Below, piece by piece: positions 1 through 13,600 of a DNA stretch of 64,000 bases (position 1 is its first letter; each line of letters begins with the position of its first letter). The notes under the pieces are model-generated. The model searched no databases and was not told the DNA's origin. It saw only the letters and a list, made by a program, of their open reading frames with translations. The stretch is from Zeugodacus cucurbitae (lineage: Eukaryota; Arthropoda; Insecta; Diptera; Tephritidae). A program made the translations under genes and the position numbers. The DNA lies in contig NC_071668.1 in assembly GCF_028554725.1 (NCBI RefSeq), positions 24,096,501 to 24,160,500 of the forward strand, read 5' to 3'.

Positions 1-885
1 TCAATTTCACTATACGTTCGCCAGTGATATCTCCTTTGGCTAAGTCAATTTCACCACTTGTTTCGTAATGCCCTTTTCCTGTTTGGCCATCTGCACCCCA
101 GCCACATGTGTATACACAACCCAATTTTGTTAGGAACATAGTGTGATCTTGTCCACATTGTACAGAGACAATTTCATCATCTGGCTTACAAATTTCCGTT
201 TCGGATATACGGTGTATAAGCGCACTACCACGATAGTCTTCATTTTCGATTATAGCACGCCCGCACTGACCATAGGCATTGTTACCCATTGTGAAAATGG
301 TGCCATTTTGTGTAATTACAACCAAATGTGCGCGTCCAGCTGCCATACAACGCACTTGCATGTCTGCGTCAGTTTCATTTTCGCGCCTTGGCAGATTTAT
401 GGCGGTAGGATAGATTATTACATCTAATTTTGTGGGCTCCTTTATGCTACCCTTAACTTGAAATCCCAACTGGGAATCAGTGTTTAATCCAGAACCAAAG
501 AGTGTCTGACCATCGGAACGCTGCACTGCAAACGCAGAGAATCCATAACCGGCTGCAATATCTGTAATATCTGTGTTAACTGAGAACTGCATTCGTGTTG
601 GATGATGTACCATTTCGGTGTAACGCTCCTTCGATTTGCGGATATTACTTTGTAGACCCAAAGCTCCTGTCTCTTGAAAGCCCCAAGCATAAACCCGACG
701 CTGTTTCGGATCTGATACTTTGGGAGTGTAAGCTGTAAAGGCAGTTAGTAGTTAAACATTTCGCGCCATAAACCGGTCTACTTACTTAAAATCTTCGATT
801 TGTCTTGCATTAAAACACTCCGTTTTGCTTTCGTAGTATATTGACGATCTGACAGTCGGTAAATTATTTTTAAGTTTCGCAACAT
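1..885 (-). CDS. RCC1L/WBSCR16-like mitochondrial RCC1-repeat protein, 5' part
   Basis: Two exons on the minus strand. Exon 1 (885-786) encodes 33 residues starting MLRNLKIIYRLSDRQYTTKA, which are basic, hydroxylated and free of acidic residues before D13, as in a mitochondrial presequence. A 53-nt intron (785-733) has GTAAGT and TTTACAG ends. Exon 2 (732-1) stays open to the window edge, so at least 277 residues are visible. RCC1-type blade motifs are present: RVYAWGFQETGALG, GTIFTMGNNAYGQCGR and VYTCGWGADGQTGKGHY. The last closely matches the GWGADGQTGLGHY blade I recall from vertebrate RCC1L, a mitochondrial protein needed for mitoribosome assembly and fusion. The Drosophila counterpart I recall is CG3862; this is from memory. 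The remaining blades lie left of the window. Other RCC1-fold proteins are less likely given the presequence and this blade. Confidence 0.85.
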
Positions 886-1500
886 TTTTGCAATCGATTT
901 AAGGATTATTTATTATGAAATTTAGCAAAGGAGAATCCACCCCACCTGAATTGGAATGAATTAGAACAGTTTACAACAACTGTTTCCGTATCAACAGCTG
1001 TTTGTGGGCATGTCAAATCGTGTACATATATATATTATGGTGGTCCATTTTCCAAACGGCGTTTGAGTAAAAGTGGTGATATTTAAATTTATTTTCACAT
1101 TCAGTTTCTGAAGTTATCAATGCAGACAGTCATTAAGGATATTGTAATTGGAATCCTGTAGGCGGTGCAGCACGAAATTGTAGGCATATACATATTTAAT
1201 GGCAAAATCATATAATTTTGTTATATATATTATGTTTAATCCTTTTACTCTTTTTTATACATATGTATGTTTTTAAGTGATAAGTAAATAAGCTTTCCCA
1301 CTTCCAAAGAGTAAGTATAAAACGTAAAAAAAAATTTATATGACAGCGCCATCTATACTTTGGACATAATAACATTGATAGTGTGATTAATTCACGATAA
1401 TATCACGTAAAAAATTTTGATTTGGTAACACTAGTGAAATATATGGAATGTTTACTTGGATACCCTGGTTCAGGCCGCAGACAGATGGCGATGAAAAAGA
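886..1500. promoter_or_regulatory. divergent promoter region between RCC1L-like gene and dock
   Basis: About 600 bp separate the RCC1L-like start codon (minus strand) from the presumed dock 5'UTR exon (plus strand). No coding frame is seen. Two CTCF-like cores in opposite orientation occur: GCGCCATCT at 1346-1354 (minus-strand AGATGGCGC) and AGATGGCGA at 1483-1491. Promoter status is inferred from the divergent gene layout; no TATA or initiator was assigned. Confidence 0.4.
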
Positions 1501-2084
1501 GTTGTTGAAACGAAGTTGTCAGAGTGTCAAAGTGTCGGAGAAAAATCGTGAACCAGTGAAAATTTGATATGATTGAAAATATTTAAAATACTTAGTTACA
1601 GTGAATATATTAAGGCTCATATATTACAGCGGTATTTAATGATATGAGTAAAGTGCATTAAACCAATTTTTACGTTAAAACGTATTGGCTAATGGGCAAA
1701 GTCACTAAGTGAAAATTTCAGTGAAGCAGCTTAATTAGCTATACAAATCAATATTAAATTAATAAAAAAATTATAATAAATACCGTGAAAAAGTGTTGAA
1801 AAAAAGTAATTCACTATTATACCGGTAAAAGTCAATTCGTCGATTTTCCTACTCGGTGAAAAATTTGTTATAATTAACGAGCGCCGCCCTTAAATAGTGT
1901 ACCAAGTACCGAGCGCTAAGCGAATACATTCATATAGTTCATTGAATTTTTATTAAAACAATTTCTAGGACAATATAACTGGATTAACAACAATCATTTT
2001 TGGCAAATCAGCGTAATGTTATTGCATTAAAAGGCTGGGGCTGTGCGAAATTGCTTTTGCCATAAAAACCGAAAATCGTCTCCG
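1500..2084 (+). other. dock: probable 5' untranslated exon of dock
   Basis: The stretch has the look of a fly 5'UTR: many short GTGAAAA/CAGTG tracts and no long ORF. It ends at a good splice donor, TCCG|GTAGGTAC, with the last exon base at 2084. The next dock exon lies about 17.5 kb downstream. The start at about 1500 is a guess. It could instead belong to an unrelated transcript; RNA data would decide. Confidence 0.35.
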
Positions 2085-5000
2085 GTAGGTACACACAAAA
2101 ATTCATTCTACTTTTTGCTCCTCTTTTCATACTCTGTACACATTCGCTCGTGTGCAATATGCGCTCCTGTTCCACAATTATACTTGTTCATACTCTCCAC
2201 TCAATATATAGGGAACCTTCCTACCTATAAAATCCTTTGCCAATAAAGCCGTATCTTTGGCTTGTGAATCTACACATGTACATTGATACAAAATTTTGAA
2301 AATTTTTCGTATGCCATACGTTTGGCCTTCCTGTTACGGTTTTTCACATAGACATATGGTGGTGGGTGGATAATGGATAGGGTGGAAATCCGTTTAAGCT
2401 CATTCGGTATGTTTCGGTTTCACGAAAATACGAACACAGCGCTTATGATTGGAGTATCTGGTTCTCCAGTAGTGGTTAAACTCACCACTCAATGCTCAAT
2501 ATGGCTTATAAGTTTTAAAATAAATAAATATAAAACTAAACAGTTTTAAGCACGACTTTTTAAAGATAATTTTGTATTTTATAAACAATTTTATTGGAAA
2601 TAGAAAAAAGCAGTTGGTATGATGTACAATTTGAAAATTAATAATCTTCCTTTTTCATCCCTTAAGGAGTTTCTCTTTTGCATTATGAGAGCTATATTTT
2701 GCAGACTTCGGATGGGAGTATGTGTTCATATTCACCTTATTTGTTTTCGCGTCTTCTCACATTCTACCATCCCAAAAGTTAATAATGCTCCTTTCGCACA
2801 TTTAGCGCCTATTTAATAATTATTATGTTTTTACTCCATATGTTTAAAGTAAAAAAAAAACTTGGGCGTGGTCGTTTCCATATTTTATAAAATTAATTAT
2901 TAAATTTTGCAAAGACATATTGAAAAGAGATAAGTATAACTGAATATTACAAGTGCACATTGGAAAAATTCATATATTTTTTGTATAATTATCTGTATTT
3001 TATACCAATAGTTAATATGTAACTGGAAACAGAAAATAAAATCTAATATCGTTTTAATTTTAAAAGTATGCCGCGTCTCAATAAGCGGTAAATTCATAAA
3101 AAGTTTATTTTCGTGTTAGTATACCAGTAAGAATAACTAACATACATTTGTGTTAAATAAAAAGCATTTATATATATAATATGGCACACGTTTAGGAAGC
3201 ATGTAGTTACATATTAATATGCGCGGATTCACATCGGTGGTGGTGTGACAAACGATAATTCATTTGTGCTGCATTTCCTTTTGTGCCAACAACTTAACCT
3301 TTGCCGTATACTTCCAAAATGGGGGTTATCGGTAGTGCACATAGTACATGTTGTCATTCTCAATGTTTGCCATACTATATTCCAAAAAAAAAATAAAATA
3401 AAACACCACCTTCCTCCTGGCAAGGTAAAGTGATATTCTCAACACACCACCCTTCAAAGCACTTTCTTTAAATTAATGTTTACATACTACTCTTACTCAG
3501 TGTCAATATATTTCTATAATATATCTACATATGTATGTATGTTCATACATAACATTCATATCACATGCCGTCTGCAACAATAGGCTTTGGTACTTCTACT
3601 ACTACTGTACCTGCAGTGACCAATGTTCAGCATCCCTCTGCTGATTACCATTATATAGATTTCTGTCTAGCCCTTACTTTATGTCCAATTTTTGACGTTT
3701 ATATTACAAATTAAAACCTTGTTGTAGATAATATGTCAAGCCTGTTTGTACCAAATAAACTTGAATATCGGAAGTGATATTTTTATATTATTTGCAAAGT
3801 TGTGCCAGAAAGTATTTTAGTATTTTTGATAACATAAACGTCTCTTATATGTACGTAGAAAGAATGGACCCGAATAAAAGGCAGTCAGCTTAAGATTTTA
3901 CTTATCAATTTTTGAAATTTTTTATTGCTAGAACAACAATAAAAACAATAATTACAACCGATTTTTGGGTAGTTTTCGTAACATGTTTTGGAAGTATTTC
4001 ATCTTTTCAAATAACCTATAATATGTTGACCACCCTAATGCCCCCTAAAAGCATACATACGAATATACAATACGTTCTATATCCTTGTATGTCCATTGAA
4101 GTGTGCGCACGGCAACAAGCAATCAGCAGCAAAACCGGCATCAACAAATGTATACCAAAAGCAAAATGTCCATGCATAAAGTACCGCTGCCTATGTAAAT
4201 TTACCGATTATTTACAAATTTTACGAACATCAGTTTACGTTCTATATAATACATATGCATGTATGTATGTCAGCCTATACAAGTGCAAATTTTCATTTTT
4301 GTGTACGTTGAAATTCTGATGACATTCTCTTTCAAAGGATTATTTCGCAAATGCCATTTCATTAACCGCCGACATACATATGTATATGTACATATATACA
4401 TACTTACATATGTATGTATAAGCCAATTTTAGTTTTTGTTTACTTCGTAACTCTTCTGGCTTGTTGTCATTGCTACAGAGCATATAAAAGTTAACTACTG
4501 TGCAAACTGCTGTAATCATGAGGAAAACAGAGTTCAGCAAATTTACTTTTCCAATTTCAAATATTGACATCCAAATATTGTCTGCAGATTTCAGATATGT
4601 AGTCAGTTCTAGGGAAACTATTTGGTTTGGAAGCAGTTAGGAAATCTTTGGAAACAATTTATTTTACAGTTTTGTTTGTCAAATAATTAAAACGTTTGAA
4701 TATTTATTTCAAACCATATGAACTATGAAATATTGCATTCCTCTGAGGTTCTTTATTCATAATTTGCGAATAAAACACTGCTTGTTAATGGAATGTAGAG
4801 AGTTTGTTGTGGAGCTTCTGACCAGGCGTTCACAATTTTCAGAAATCGTTATAATTCGTCATCATATGATCGAAAACAGTGAGAATAAGTTTTTAAGCAC
4901 TTAAAACATGACGTGTTTACATCTTGAGTCTGGATAACTATTACAACAATAACAGAAACAGATTCTTCTTAAGTGGGTTTGGCAGAAAAATACCTCAGTT

Positions 5001-6880
5001 CGTGACGTCATAAACAAAGAAAGCGGAATTATTTGTTTACAGTTGCTAAAAACGATTGAAAGTTAGTTATGACGTAGTACCTCACACTCTTGTACTTATT
5101 CATTATTGCAAATTATCAGTCTGGAAAAATTGTTAATTTCTACTTTCTGGCAATTCAGTGTGTAGCTGTTCGAAATGCGAAAGAAAACTAAGAAAAGGTT
5201 TCGTAGAACTATCCAATAATGAATTTCTAAAGTAAACGGGCGAGTGTGAACAAACAAATGTTAATCTAAGTCAGTGCGTCAGTCCGTGTGTCAGTGTTTT
5301 AATTACTACTGTACGGAAACCACTTTCTTTAGAGCGGCATGATGGCATGTTACTACTTCTTCAACACTCAATTTATTTTACGTGATTTTCTCATTTTTCT
5401 GTAAAGTTATGCAGCCAATTTAAATTACTGTCAGCAAAAAATATATATTTTTATTTCCTATATTTAAATTTACCCAACTTCACGTGCCATCTCGGTTTGT
5501 GCCAGTTCTACATTGCGTTGGTATCTTCCATTTCACTGTTGTGGGTTGACATTTTGACTTTAAAACTTTTCTATCTCGTAAACTTCGATGTGCATACTCG
5601 TACATTAGAAATTATGTTGACTTTTTTGTGCGCTTTCAAGGCGTACCCGCCACCGTTATAGTTGTCTGCCATTCACGTTTTGCTTCAGCAGAAGAACATG
5701 GCACAGATTTTGTGTCATTCGTCATTTTCTCTATACTGTAAACTGAAAATATTATTGTAACGTACCGAAAGCCAACGACTGTGGTTATTTGCCGCTTTGC
5801 TGCAGAGACCTGAAGGTCTTCACTTCATTCTAATGAAGATATGGTGTGGTCATAAAGCGAAAGAGTGACGAAAAAGAGCTACAAACAATGCAAGAACTTA
5901 GAAACAAGCACTTTGAATAATAATCACACTCAGGCAGGAAAATATCCACATACATATCTACGTTCATATTTACATGGAAGCAAGTGCTGCGCGAGTGAAG
6001 TGAAGTTCATTGGCCATAAACTGCAGTCGCTGAAGCGCCAAATGAGGAGCTACTGTGGCAAAAATAAATTAAGTAACAGCAATGCTTGTCAGCAGCATTC
6101 GTTTATTTACTATATACAAACATACAGACATACTTACAGTCTATGTATGTATATGGTGCATGCAATTAGTAAGGTGCTATATTGCTTTTGTCGTTTTCTT
6201 GCCTCTGTTTGTTATTGTGCGGCACAATGCGATCTCTTAGCTGGCGCATGTGCCCCAAAGTTATTGATTGACGTCCACTATTTTTCACAACAACAACAAA
6301 AACACATAGATAAATAAATAAGAAAATGCAAAGTGTTGAGTGCGTGTGCACCAAACGTCGGTTAGAAAGTCAGCCGCAACACAGTCCCTTGGCAATCAAT
6401 ATTTATGTGTGCTTTACACGGAGGCAGTTTAAAACACTTCAACGTTGCGCCACAAATTTAAGTGAGAATGAAGTGGATGCTGTGTTATGATTTAAAGAAT
6501 ATATACTGAAATCTATGTAGATCTTTCTTAACAAGTCATTTGGTTCCCAAAAAATACTGATGGACTTTATAATCTATATATTTGTCTATATATAAAATTA
6601 AAGCAATTTCATCGTATGTATATTTACTGGTCGCCTTCATGTTTTGCAAAAACTTTAATTTGCCAACATGTTTATATTAAAACAGGGTTGCCAGCTTTTC
6701 AATGTTCTAATTAAAAAAGCAAAATAGTACAGTTATACAATTAGTTGAAACTTTTATTATAAATCAAATTTTTGTTTTTAATTAAAAAATAAATAATGTT
6801 AAATTGTTTAAAAAGGTTTCTAAGAATCAGCAATAACCTAAATTAATAATAAAATTGTTAAATTATAAAATTATTAATAA
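2085..6880 (+). other. proximal part of dock intron 1, no gene recognised
   Basis: AT-rich DNA with many short CATACATATGTATG-type runs (for example around 3525-3550, 4370-4420 and 6120-6150). Scattered ORFs of 60-150 codons show no recognisable domains, have low-complexity codon content and lack splice-consistent contexts, so I treat them as chance. A GTCAG-rich stretch at about 5268-5300 looks initiator-like and could be an alternative dock promoter, but this is weak. Confidence 0.4.
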
Positions 6881-8314
6881 CAAGTAAGGAAGGGCTAAGT
6901 TCGGGTGTAACCGAACATTTTATACTCTCTATTTATTGATGTAATTTTATAAAGATAACACAAGTCGACCCATATATTTGGTATAAAGTTCAATAGAATA
7001 ACGAAAATCATCATAAATAGTATATGGGGACTGAGGTAATTCCTAAACCGATTTCACTCGTTTTTCCCACCTAGATACAATGTATCGAAGACTATACGCT
7101 CACTTAATTTAATATTACTTATAATTAGGTATATGGGACCTGGGGGAAGTTATGACCCGATTTTTACCATTTCAGGCACAGAGAGAAAATGTTATAAGAA
7201 AAAAATTCAGAGGGAATGAATTACATTAAAATATCTGAGGGATTTACCGATAAATTAACCTTAGGCACTGAGTTCTTCATGTTCGATATCAGGGGCCTTG
7301 AAAAGTCATGGTCCGATTTTGACAATTTTTCCATAAGTGATGTCACAGCTCAAATACAGTATTTGTGTAAAGTTTTTTTCCGCTAGCTTCATTGGTTCCT
7401 TATGAATACATTATAAAGTGAACGAATCAGATGGAATTCAAAATTGAGTTATATGGGAAGTAGACGTAGTTGTGAACCGATTTCGCCCATATTCCACCCG
7501 TGTCATCAGGGTGTCAAGAAAGTGTTATATACCGAATTTCATTGAAATCGGTCGAATAGTTCTTGAGATATGGTTTTTGACCCATAAGTGGGCGACGCCA
7601 CGCCCATTTGCCATTTTGTAAAAAAATCTCAGTGCAGCTTCCTTCTGCCATTTCTTATGTAAAATTTGGTGTTTCTGACGTTTTTCGTTAGGGAGTTAAC
7701 CCACTTTTAGTAATTTTCAACCTAACCTTTGTATGGGAGGTGGGCGTGGTTATTATTTGATTTCTTTCATTTTTGGACTGTATAAAGAAATGGCTAAAAA
7801 AAACGACTGCAGAAAGTTTGGCTTATATAGCTTTATTGGTTTGCGAGTTATATACAAAAAACCTATTTGGGGGCGGGGTCACGCCCACTTTTCCAAAAAA
7901 ATTACATCCAAATGTGCCCCTCTCTAATGGGATCCTATGTTCCAAATTTCATTTTCATACCTTTATTTATGGCTTAGTTATGACACTGTATAGATTTTCG
8001 GTTTCTACCATTTTGTGGGCGTGGCAGTTGACCGATTTTGCCAATTTTCGAAAGCAACCTCCTCAGGGTGCCAAGGAACATGTGTTCCAAGTTTCATTAA
8101 GATATCTTAATGTTTAGTTAGCAAGTTATCGCTTGCACGGACAGACGGACAGACAGACGGACGGACAGACATCCGGATTTCAAATCTACTCGTCATCCTG
8201 ATCATTTATGTATATATAACCCCATATCTAACTCTTATATTTCTTGGTGACACAAACAACAGTTATGTGAACAAAACTATTATACTCTGTGCAACATGTT
8301 GCGAGAGTATAAAA
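6881..8314 (+). mobile_element. INE-1/DINE-1-like (Helentron-type) repeat, copy 1
   Basis: Longest of five copies, about 1.43 kb. It opens with AAGGAAGGGCTAAGTTCGGG and the hairpin GTTCGGGTGTAACCGAAC, then TTTTATACTCT. It carries GCCACGCCCA blocks and a GGACAGACGGACAGACAGAC microsatellite near 8140, then CCTGATCA. It ends in a GCAACATGTTGC stem with GAGAGTATAAAAA. This order (inverted subterminal block, cGGACAGACrich microsatellite, 3' stem-loop) is that of INE-1/DINE-1 elements, which are non-autonomous Helentrons. It encodes no protein; the ORFs inside are chance. It lies in dock intron 1. Confidence 0.75.
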
Positions 8315-9280
8315 ATATAGAAAGAGGCGTGTATGTTGTAAATATAACTGTAAATAAATACACACCAAGTATTTTCAACAAAATGTTTATGTTTAACACT
8401 ACATCATCTCTCGACATTTCAATTGCTTGCAAGTGATAAACTACCATGATCCGCGCAATGTACAAGTGTTTACATTTACATATTTCTATGCACTCGGTAA
8501 CCTAATTAACTTCCTTTACACTGCTATCGGTCTGTGGATATGTGGTGTGTGTTTATTTTGAATAACTTTAATATGGTGTTGCCATGGATTGGTTCTTTTT
8601 TTTACGCCCTTGAATTTTTTGTAGACGCTTGCCCTAACACAAAATGCATGTGCATAAACATCCGTAAATATGTTTACATATGCGTGCTGAAATCGTATCT
8701 GCTGTCAGTGTTAGAGATAATGTTTGGTTTTCGATTTCATTTTTACATTAATTTTACATGGTCTATCAGCTAAGTATCTAATTAATTATGTTTACACATG
8801 TAATTAGATAAATCGTTTTGAGTTCTACCGGAAGAATACGTATTACATACGTAAAAATCTGTCCAAAATCCATGTATCTTCATTCGGTACAAAACATTTC
8901 GGCATAGAATTTCAAAACTTGATTAATAATTCTACTTGAATAATTTTCAGTATGCAGACCAAATAAAAAATTATGAAAAATACTGCTTCATCGTATGTCA
9001 ACTCCACCCCGTCGAAATCCCCTTTAAAAAGCTGTATAAATTTAAAGAAAGAAGATATAAGCATAGGTGTTAGCTATTTTTAGGAAAAAATCTTGTGATG
9101 CTAAAGAATTGGTTTTATTTCCCGTCCTTATGATTGTTATTAAAAATAAGTTCTTTGTGATCCAAAAACATTTCTTGACGAATATGGATTCCTCTGGATA
9201 GTAAAAGAAAATAGAGTTAAATTGTTTAAGCCTAAACTGAAGCTACTGTTAATGGCATGTTGATGACAGTGCTTTAATGG
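8315..9280. other. dock intron 1, unannotated AT-rich stretch
   Basis: No coding frame, RNA gene or clear repeat was recognised. The short ORF near 8534-8773 is a hydrophobic low-complexity reading of AT-rich DNA. Confidence 0.4.
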
Positions 9281-9289
9281 TCCCACCTT

Positions 9290-9850
9290 TTAATTTTACA
9301 GTCATAGGTTAGGTTAAAGGGCTCATCCAATTGATGTTAGACGGCTCTTAAATATAAATATCGCAGACATTCCAAGAGTCGACCAAACGCTTTGAGCCTG
9401 CAACGAATTTGTTGAGGCGGTTAATATCTATTCAGGTAAATTCATCCGGTTCGCCGAAACTAGTGTCTTAGTCTGGCGAAAGTGGGACAGCGATGGAGAG
9501 AGTGTTTTGAGGTTTCAAACTCGTCCTCCTCCATACATCATTGACAACTTACGTCCTGCAGAATGTTTAGCCTCACGGCATGCGAGTCCATTGGACAGTG
9601 TTCAATAAGGAATCCTACGCCTGCGGAAAGCTGTACTTTGCTAAAAGAAAGTACCCGTAAGACAAAGATGATCTAGCAGTCATGCAGGTGCTGATCGTTA
9701 AACAGCGTCTACAGAGCTCGTGCAAGATCCACAGATCCAGGAGGATAGTGGGGCACCAGCTCGTTCCCAGTCTGATGAGATTGCGTCTATAGCGTCTTTA
9801 TGTACAATATTCACATTCATAATATGACTAACAAGTTCGGTATATTACGA
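9290..9850 (-). mobile_element. LINE-like 3' fragment, minus orientation
   Basis: The block is locally less AT-rich than the intron around it. On the minus strand it ends in the run ACCTAACCT (9301-9315 read in reverse). Other LINE 3' fragments in this window end the same way, at about 10690, 24755 and 40275. No intact frame is left. Family assignment rests on the tail and composition only. Confidence 0.35.
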
Positions 9851-10409
9851 TTTTTGTCTCTTTAATAATACCCTTCAGAGAATGTCCCGTGTCACTTATA
9901 AAAGGCATGAATGTATCAAATTTCATTCGCAAATTGACTCTTCATTCCCTCGTTTACTTTATACAGGGGAACGTCTGATTTCCCATATTAAGTTTAAACT
10001 AGTGTTCTTGTTTTGCAAATCAACCCTTTGCATTTTCAATACACTTCACACAGTGAATTTATTTCAATTGAGAACGTAGTAAATTTAAAGCACTCTCTGC
10101 AGGGGAAAAGTGCTGAAATATTCATTGAATAGCAGTAAAGTTATTTTAGTGACTGATGTCTAAACTAAATAAAGCAAACATAAAATAATATTTAAATTGA
10201 TAATCAGTATTCATATAAATTTGGCAATACTAAAAAGGAAACTCCTAAATTATGTATTATTTAGTGAACTCAGTTAATACCAACGAGAAAAATAATTAAT
10301 GAAAAAATTTTAATTTTTTTTACAGTTTAAGTAATCGCATTATCTTTGCTTTTGAGTTTATTTCAATAATGATTTTTCCCAATACCCTTGGACGAAATTA
10401 AAGTAGAAT

Positions 10410-10690
10410 CTATAATGTGACCACTGCAGACTACGGTGTCATCTGCACAAACTGGGAATGTATTCGTCGGTTCTTTGCCGATTCTGTGATACCAGAGCAC
10501 TTACTCCTTGACTGTCCGGCGATCGCGAAGATAATGGGACAGACAATTGGGGCTCTATATCCCCAATGAGGAAGTATCACATGCATCAACCCTGCAGCAC
10601 TGTGTGTTGAAGGGGGTGCTGTGATAACTGGAGAGGGCACAATAGACCTTAGGTCGCGGTGCAATCCTCACTATATAATCTAATCTAATA
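10410..10690 (+). mobile_element. jockey-like LINE 3' fragment (C-terminal zinc-knuckle region)
   Basis: A plus-strand reading gives FADSVIPEHLLLDCPAIAKI and then GQTIGALYPQ before a stop. This matches the C-terminal CxxC...HxxxxC knuckle that follows the reverse transcriptase in jockey/I-type non-LTR retrotransposons (…PEHLLxxCPAL…). The first cysteines are degraded. The fragment ends in TATATAATCTAATCTAATAA, a decayed CCTAACCTAA-type tail. It is 5'-truncated and dead, in dock intron 1. Confidence 0.55.
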
Positions 10691-13600
10691 ATGTGAACAC
10701 AGAACTTCTTGTTTTTACCATATATGTGTGATAATTGAAGGACCAGGGTACTCACAAAGAAAATCGATAAATCTCTATATATTCATATATAAAAGAATAC
10801 ATTACATTGAAATATTTATTAGATCACTTGTATTTATCTTCTCATATCAATTTTATTATTATCTTAACATATACATTAATTCCAACGGTGAACTATAAAG
10901 AGTAATGCTATATATTGGGGCGTTTTTCTGTTAGGTTTGTGTGGCATTCAACATACAAATAAGAAAAGATATATCATATTTGGTTACTTATTCCGCAGAA
11001 AACTCACCAATTTCAACATAATACTGCCATCAGCATATTCACATTTGTTTAAAAGTTCCGGTCGCGACCTTCACCTTTAATGCTTTTCTCTTTAAGGTGT
11101 CAATGTGCACATTTTGCGTGGACGCACTGCTGTAGACAAATGGAGTAAAGCAAATAAATGTTACGCATATATTAATGTAAACCAATGAATGATTTGCTGA
11201 CACAATCGAAACAAACCAGTCTTGCATTTATGTTTTCTTTCTCACGCTCTTCCGCTCCCGATCTGTCTTGACTGCCCATACGTAATTTGCAGATCTACAA
11301 TCAAACCTATATACATATGTATGTATGTTTAAATTAAGTAGATCGTTTAAGCCGAAGTGCTTGTGATTCATTGGCTTTTGTATATTCATAGGTACAAAAA
11401 TATGTTTTATTATAAATTTGTATTTATCATAGACACGACACGACTGTATAGTAAATTCAAAGCAGCACAATGGATTAATAAAAATTCAGAATTACTCAGC
11501 TTACTCTGTTTAGTATACGAGTTTACTGGATTGTAAAAGACATATGTTTAACAATTCGTTCTTCTCGAGTTCATTTGAGGTCGTGGGTGTATCGGAGTTT
11601 CCTTGAACAAACAGTATTTCTTATGATTTTCATTTGCTTATTTGAGTTATGTGAGTTGAAATCATAATTATTTACATATATCTAAGATCTTGACGGCTTT
11701 GCTCCGGTTTCAATTTCTACATACATATATTTGGCCTATAAAAGTAAGTTAAAGATACAAAAATTGCTTGTGATTAGTTCAATTATTTAGATTTCAGAAT
11801 AGTCAATTGTATAATTCATAAAATAATGAGGTCATACTTGGGTACAACATTTATGGACATTTTCACATGACATTTCAAAATTGTTTTCCTAAAATGTTAT
11901 TTTGTGTTTGGATTCTAACATGAAAACTGTTCTAAGATGTCCTCTCAAAGATTCTTGAATTCTTTATACCAACGAAGCATTCAACTTCTTACCAATCTTC
12001 GAACTGTATAGATTATCACATTGGTTTATCTCACGATTCAAATTAATTATTTTTACTGAGTTTAATACTTCAGTCAGGTGCAAAGTACTAGTTCTTTATA
12101 ATTGTGGGTTATGTTTAATAAAATAGAAATGTATAAATATTTAACAAACCTAAAAAAGATTAAGTATATTTTTCTCATTGCGAATACATATTTATCTACT
12201 CGTATAAGGTTTAGATGGTGTTTCCGTTGGATCATTTCCGGAGGCCTCAGTCTGTGTACCAGAGCTATCGGTCTGTGTAGTGTTCGAACATTGAGAAAAC
12301 GGCTCGGTCCGTTTTATTAATTTCTAATAAGAAGATGATAGTGGATAAATTCTGATCGAAATACCGTTTTCGAATCTTGGACATATTTACACCTTTAAGA
12401 TCCCAGATTTTCGGGATGAAAGGAATTTGTAATTTGAAATTTATCATCAAGTCTAAATATTTATCATAAAGTCTACAGCTTCTCAGTAATATTTGCCCAA
12501 CCATTACTTATAAAATAAAATAAAGTAAAAAATTTAACTGATCTGAAGAAGAATTAGGAGATAACTAAGGAGTATATTATAATCTTACCAAATATTAATG
12601 TTCGGAAATAATTTTATTCTGTATATAGGGGCTGGGGGATTTATGGAACTCGGATGTAATCATCAAGCATAAAATTATTCGGGGTGATGAGTTATAAATA
12701 TGTAAATAAATGCAAATAAAGTTCTAGCCTTATAAATATCGTCACACATAGGTAATAAAATATAAATAAAATGTCCTAGTACTGGAATAATGTAAAATAC
12801 CGTAATGATCAGATCGCTGACTCATTAACATACGGACTTTTATTTTCATATAACTAAATGAGGGTGAACACGATATTATTGTAAGCTGTACATATTATAG
12901 GTTTAGCTGTTAATTTTTCCTTTATATGCTATAAATACTTTCCTCTGACCCATAGCGGAGTCTGATAAGCAACTTCGTCGTTGTGAGCCACACAATGAAT
13001 GTCTCTCTTTGAGAACCAACAGCGGCAAGTGTGTCGAATTGCATGACGAAGTTTTATTTTAATTTTTTTCCGATAGTGGAAACCGCATTACAAAATATTA
13101 TATGAATGCATATGCAGGTTGAGTAATGCAATAGAGTAGGACTTTACATACGTACAAGTTGCATTTGTGTTTAAAAATAATGAGTTTAAACTAAATATTT
13201 CATTTAGGTTATGCACCCGTAAAAGTTTTAATAAGCCTACAAGTTGGCATATTCACTTTTACAACTAATTACTGTATACGAGTACAACAAATAGGCTCGA
13301 AATAGAGCTTATAATTAAAGTCAGCTCGCCTACGTATCAGACGTGATTATTGGTTTGATATTTTTTGTCGCCGACATAAAATTAATTTATGTCTTTTAAA
13401 TTTTGATTTTTTTCTATGATAGCAGTATAAGTGAAAAGTGAATCTACTAATGTTTCGTTTTTTGTTGTTGTTAAATTGAGTTTTCTATTTGGCAAGCGAA
13501 ATGTTTTACTTTTTCCAAGCACTTTTATAACCACACTTGTTGTAATTGTTAACTTTTTGTTTTTGCTGCGGTTGCCTACTGTCGTCGTCGTCGTCATATG

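Noticed and set aside
5865..6317. 150-codon plus-strand ORF in dock intron 1
   Set aside because: No recognisable domain, unusual composition (many Cys, His and Tyr from simple repeats), no splice-consistent context.
8140..8172. GGACAGACGGACAGAC array as a CRISPR or independent satellite
   Set aside because: It is the internal microsatellite of the INE-1-like family, present in four copies at the same internal position; no spacers.
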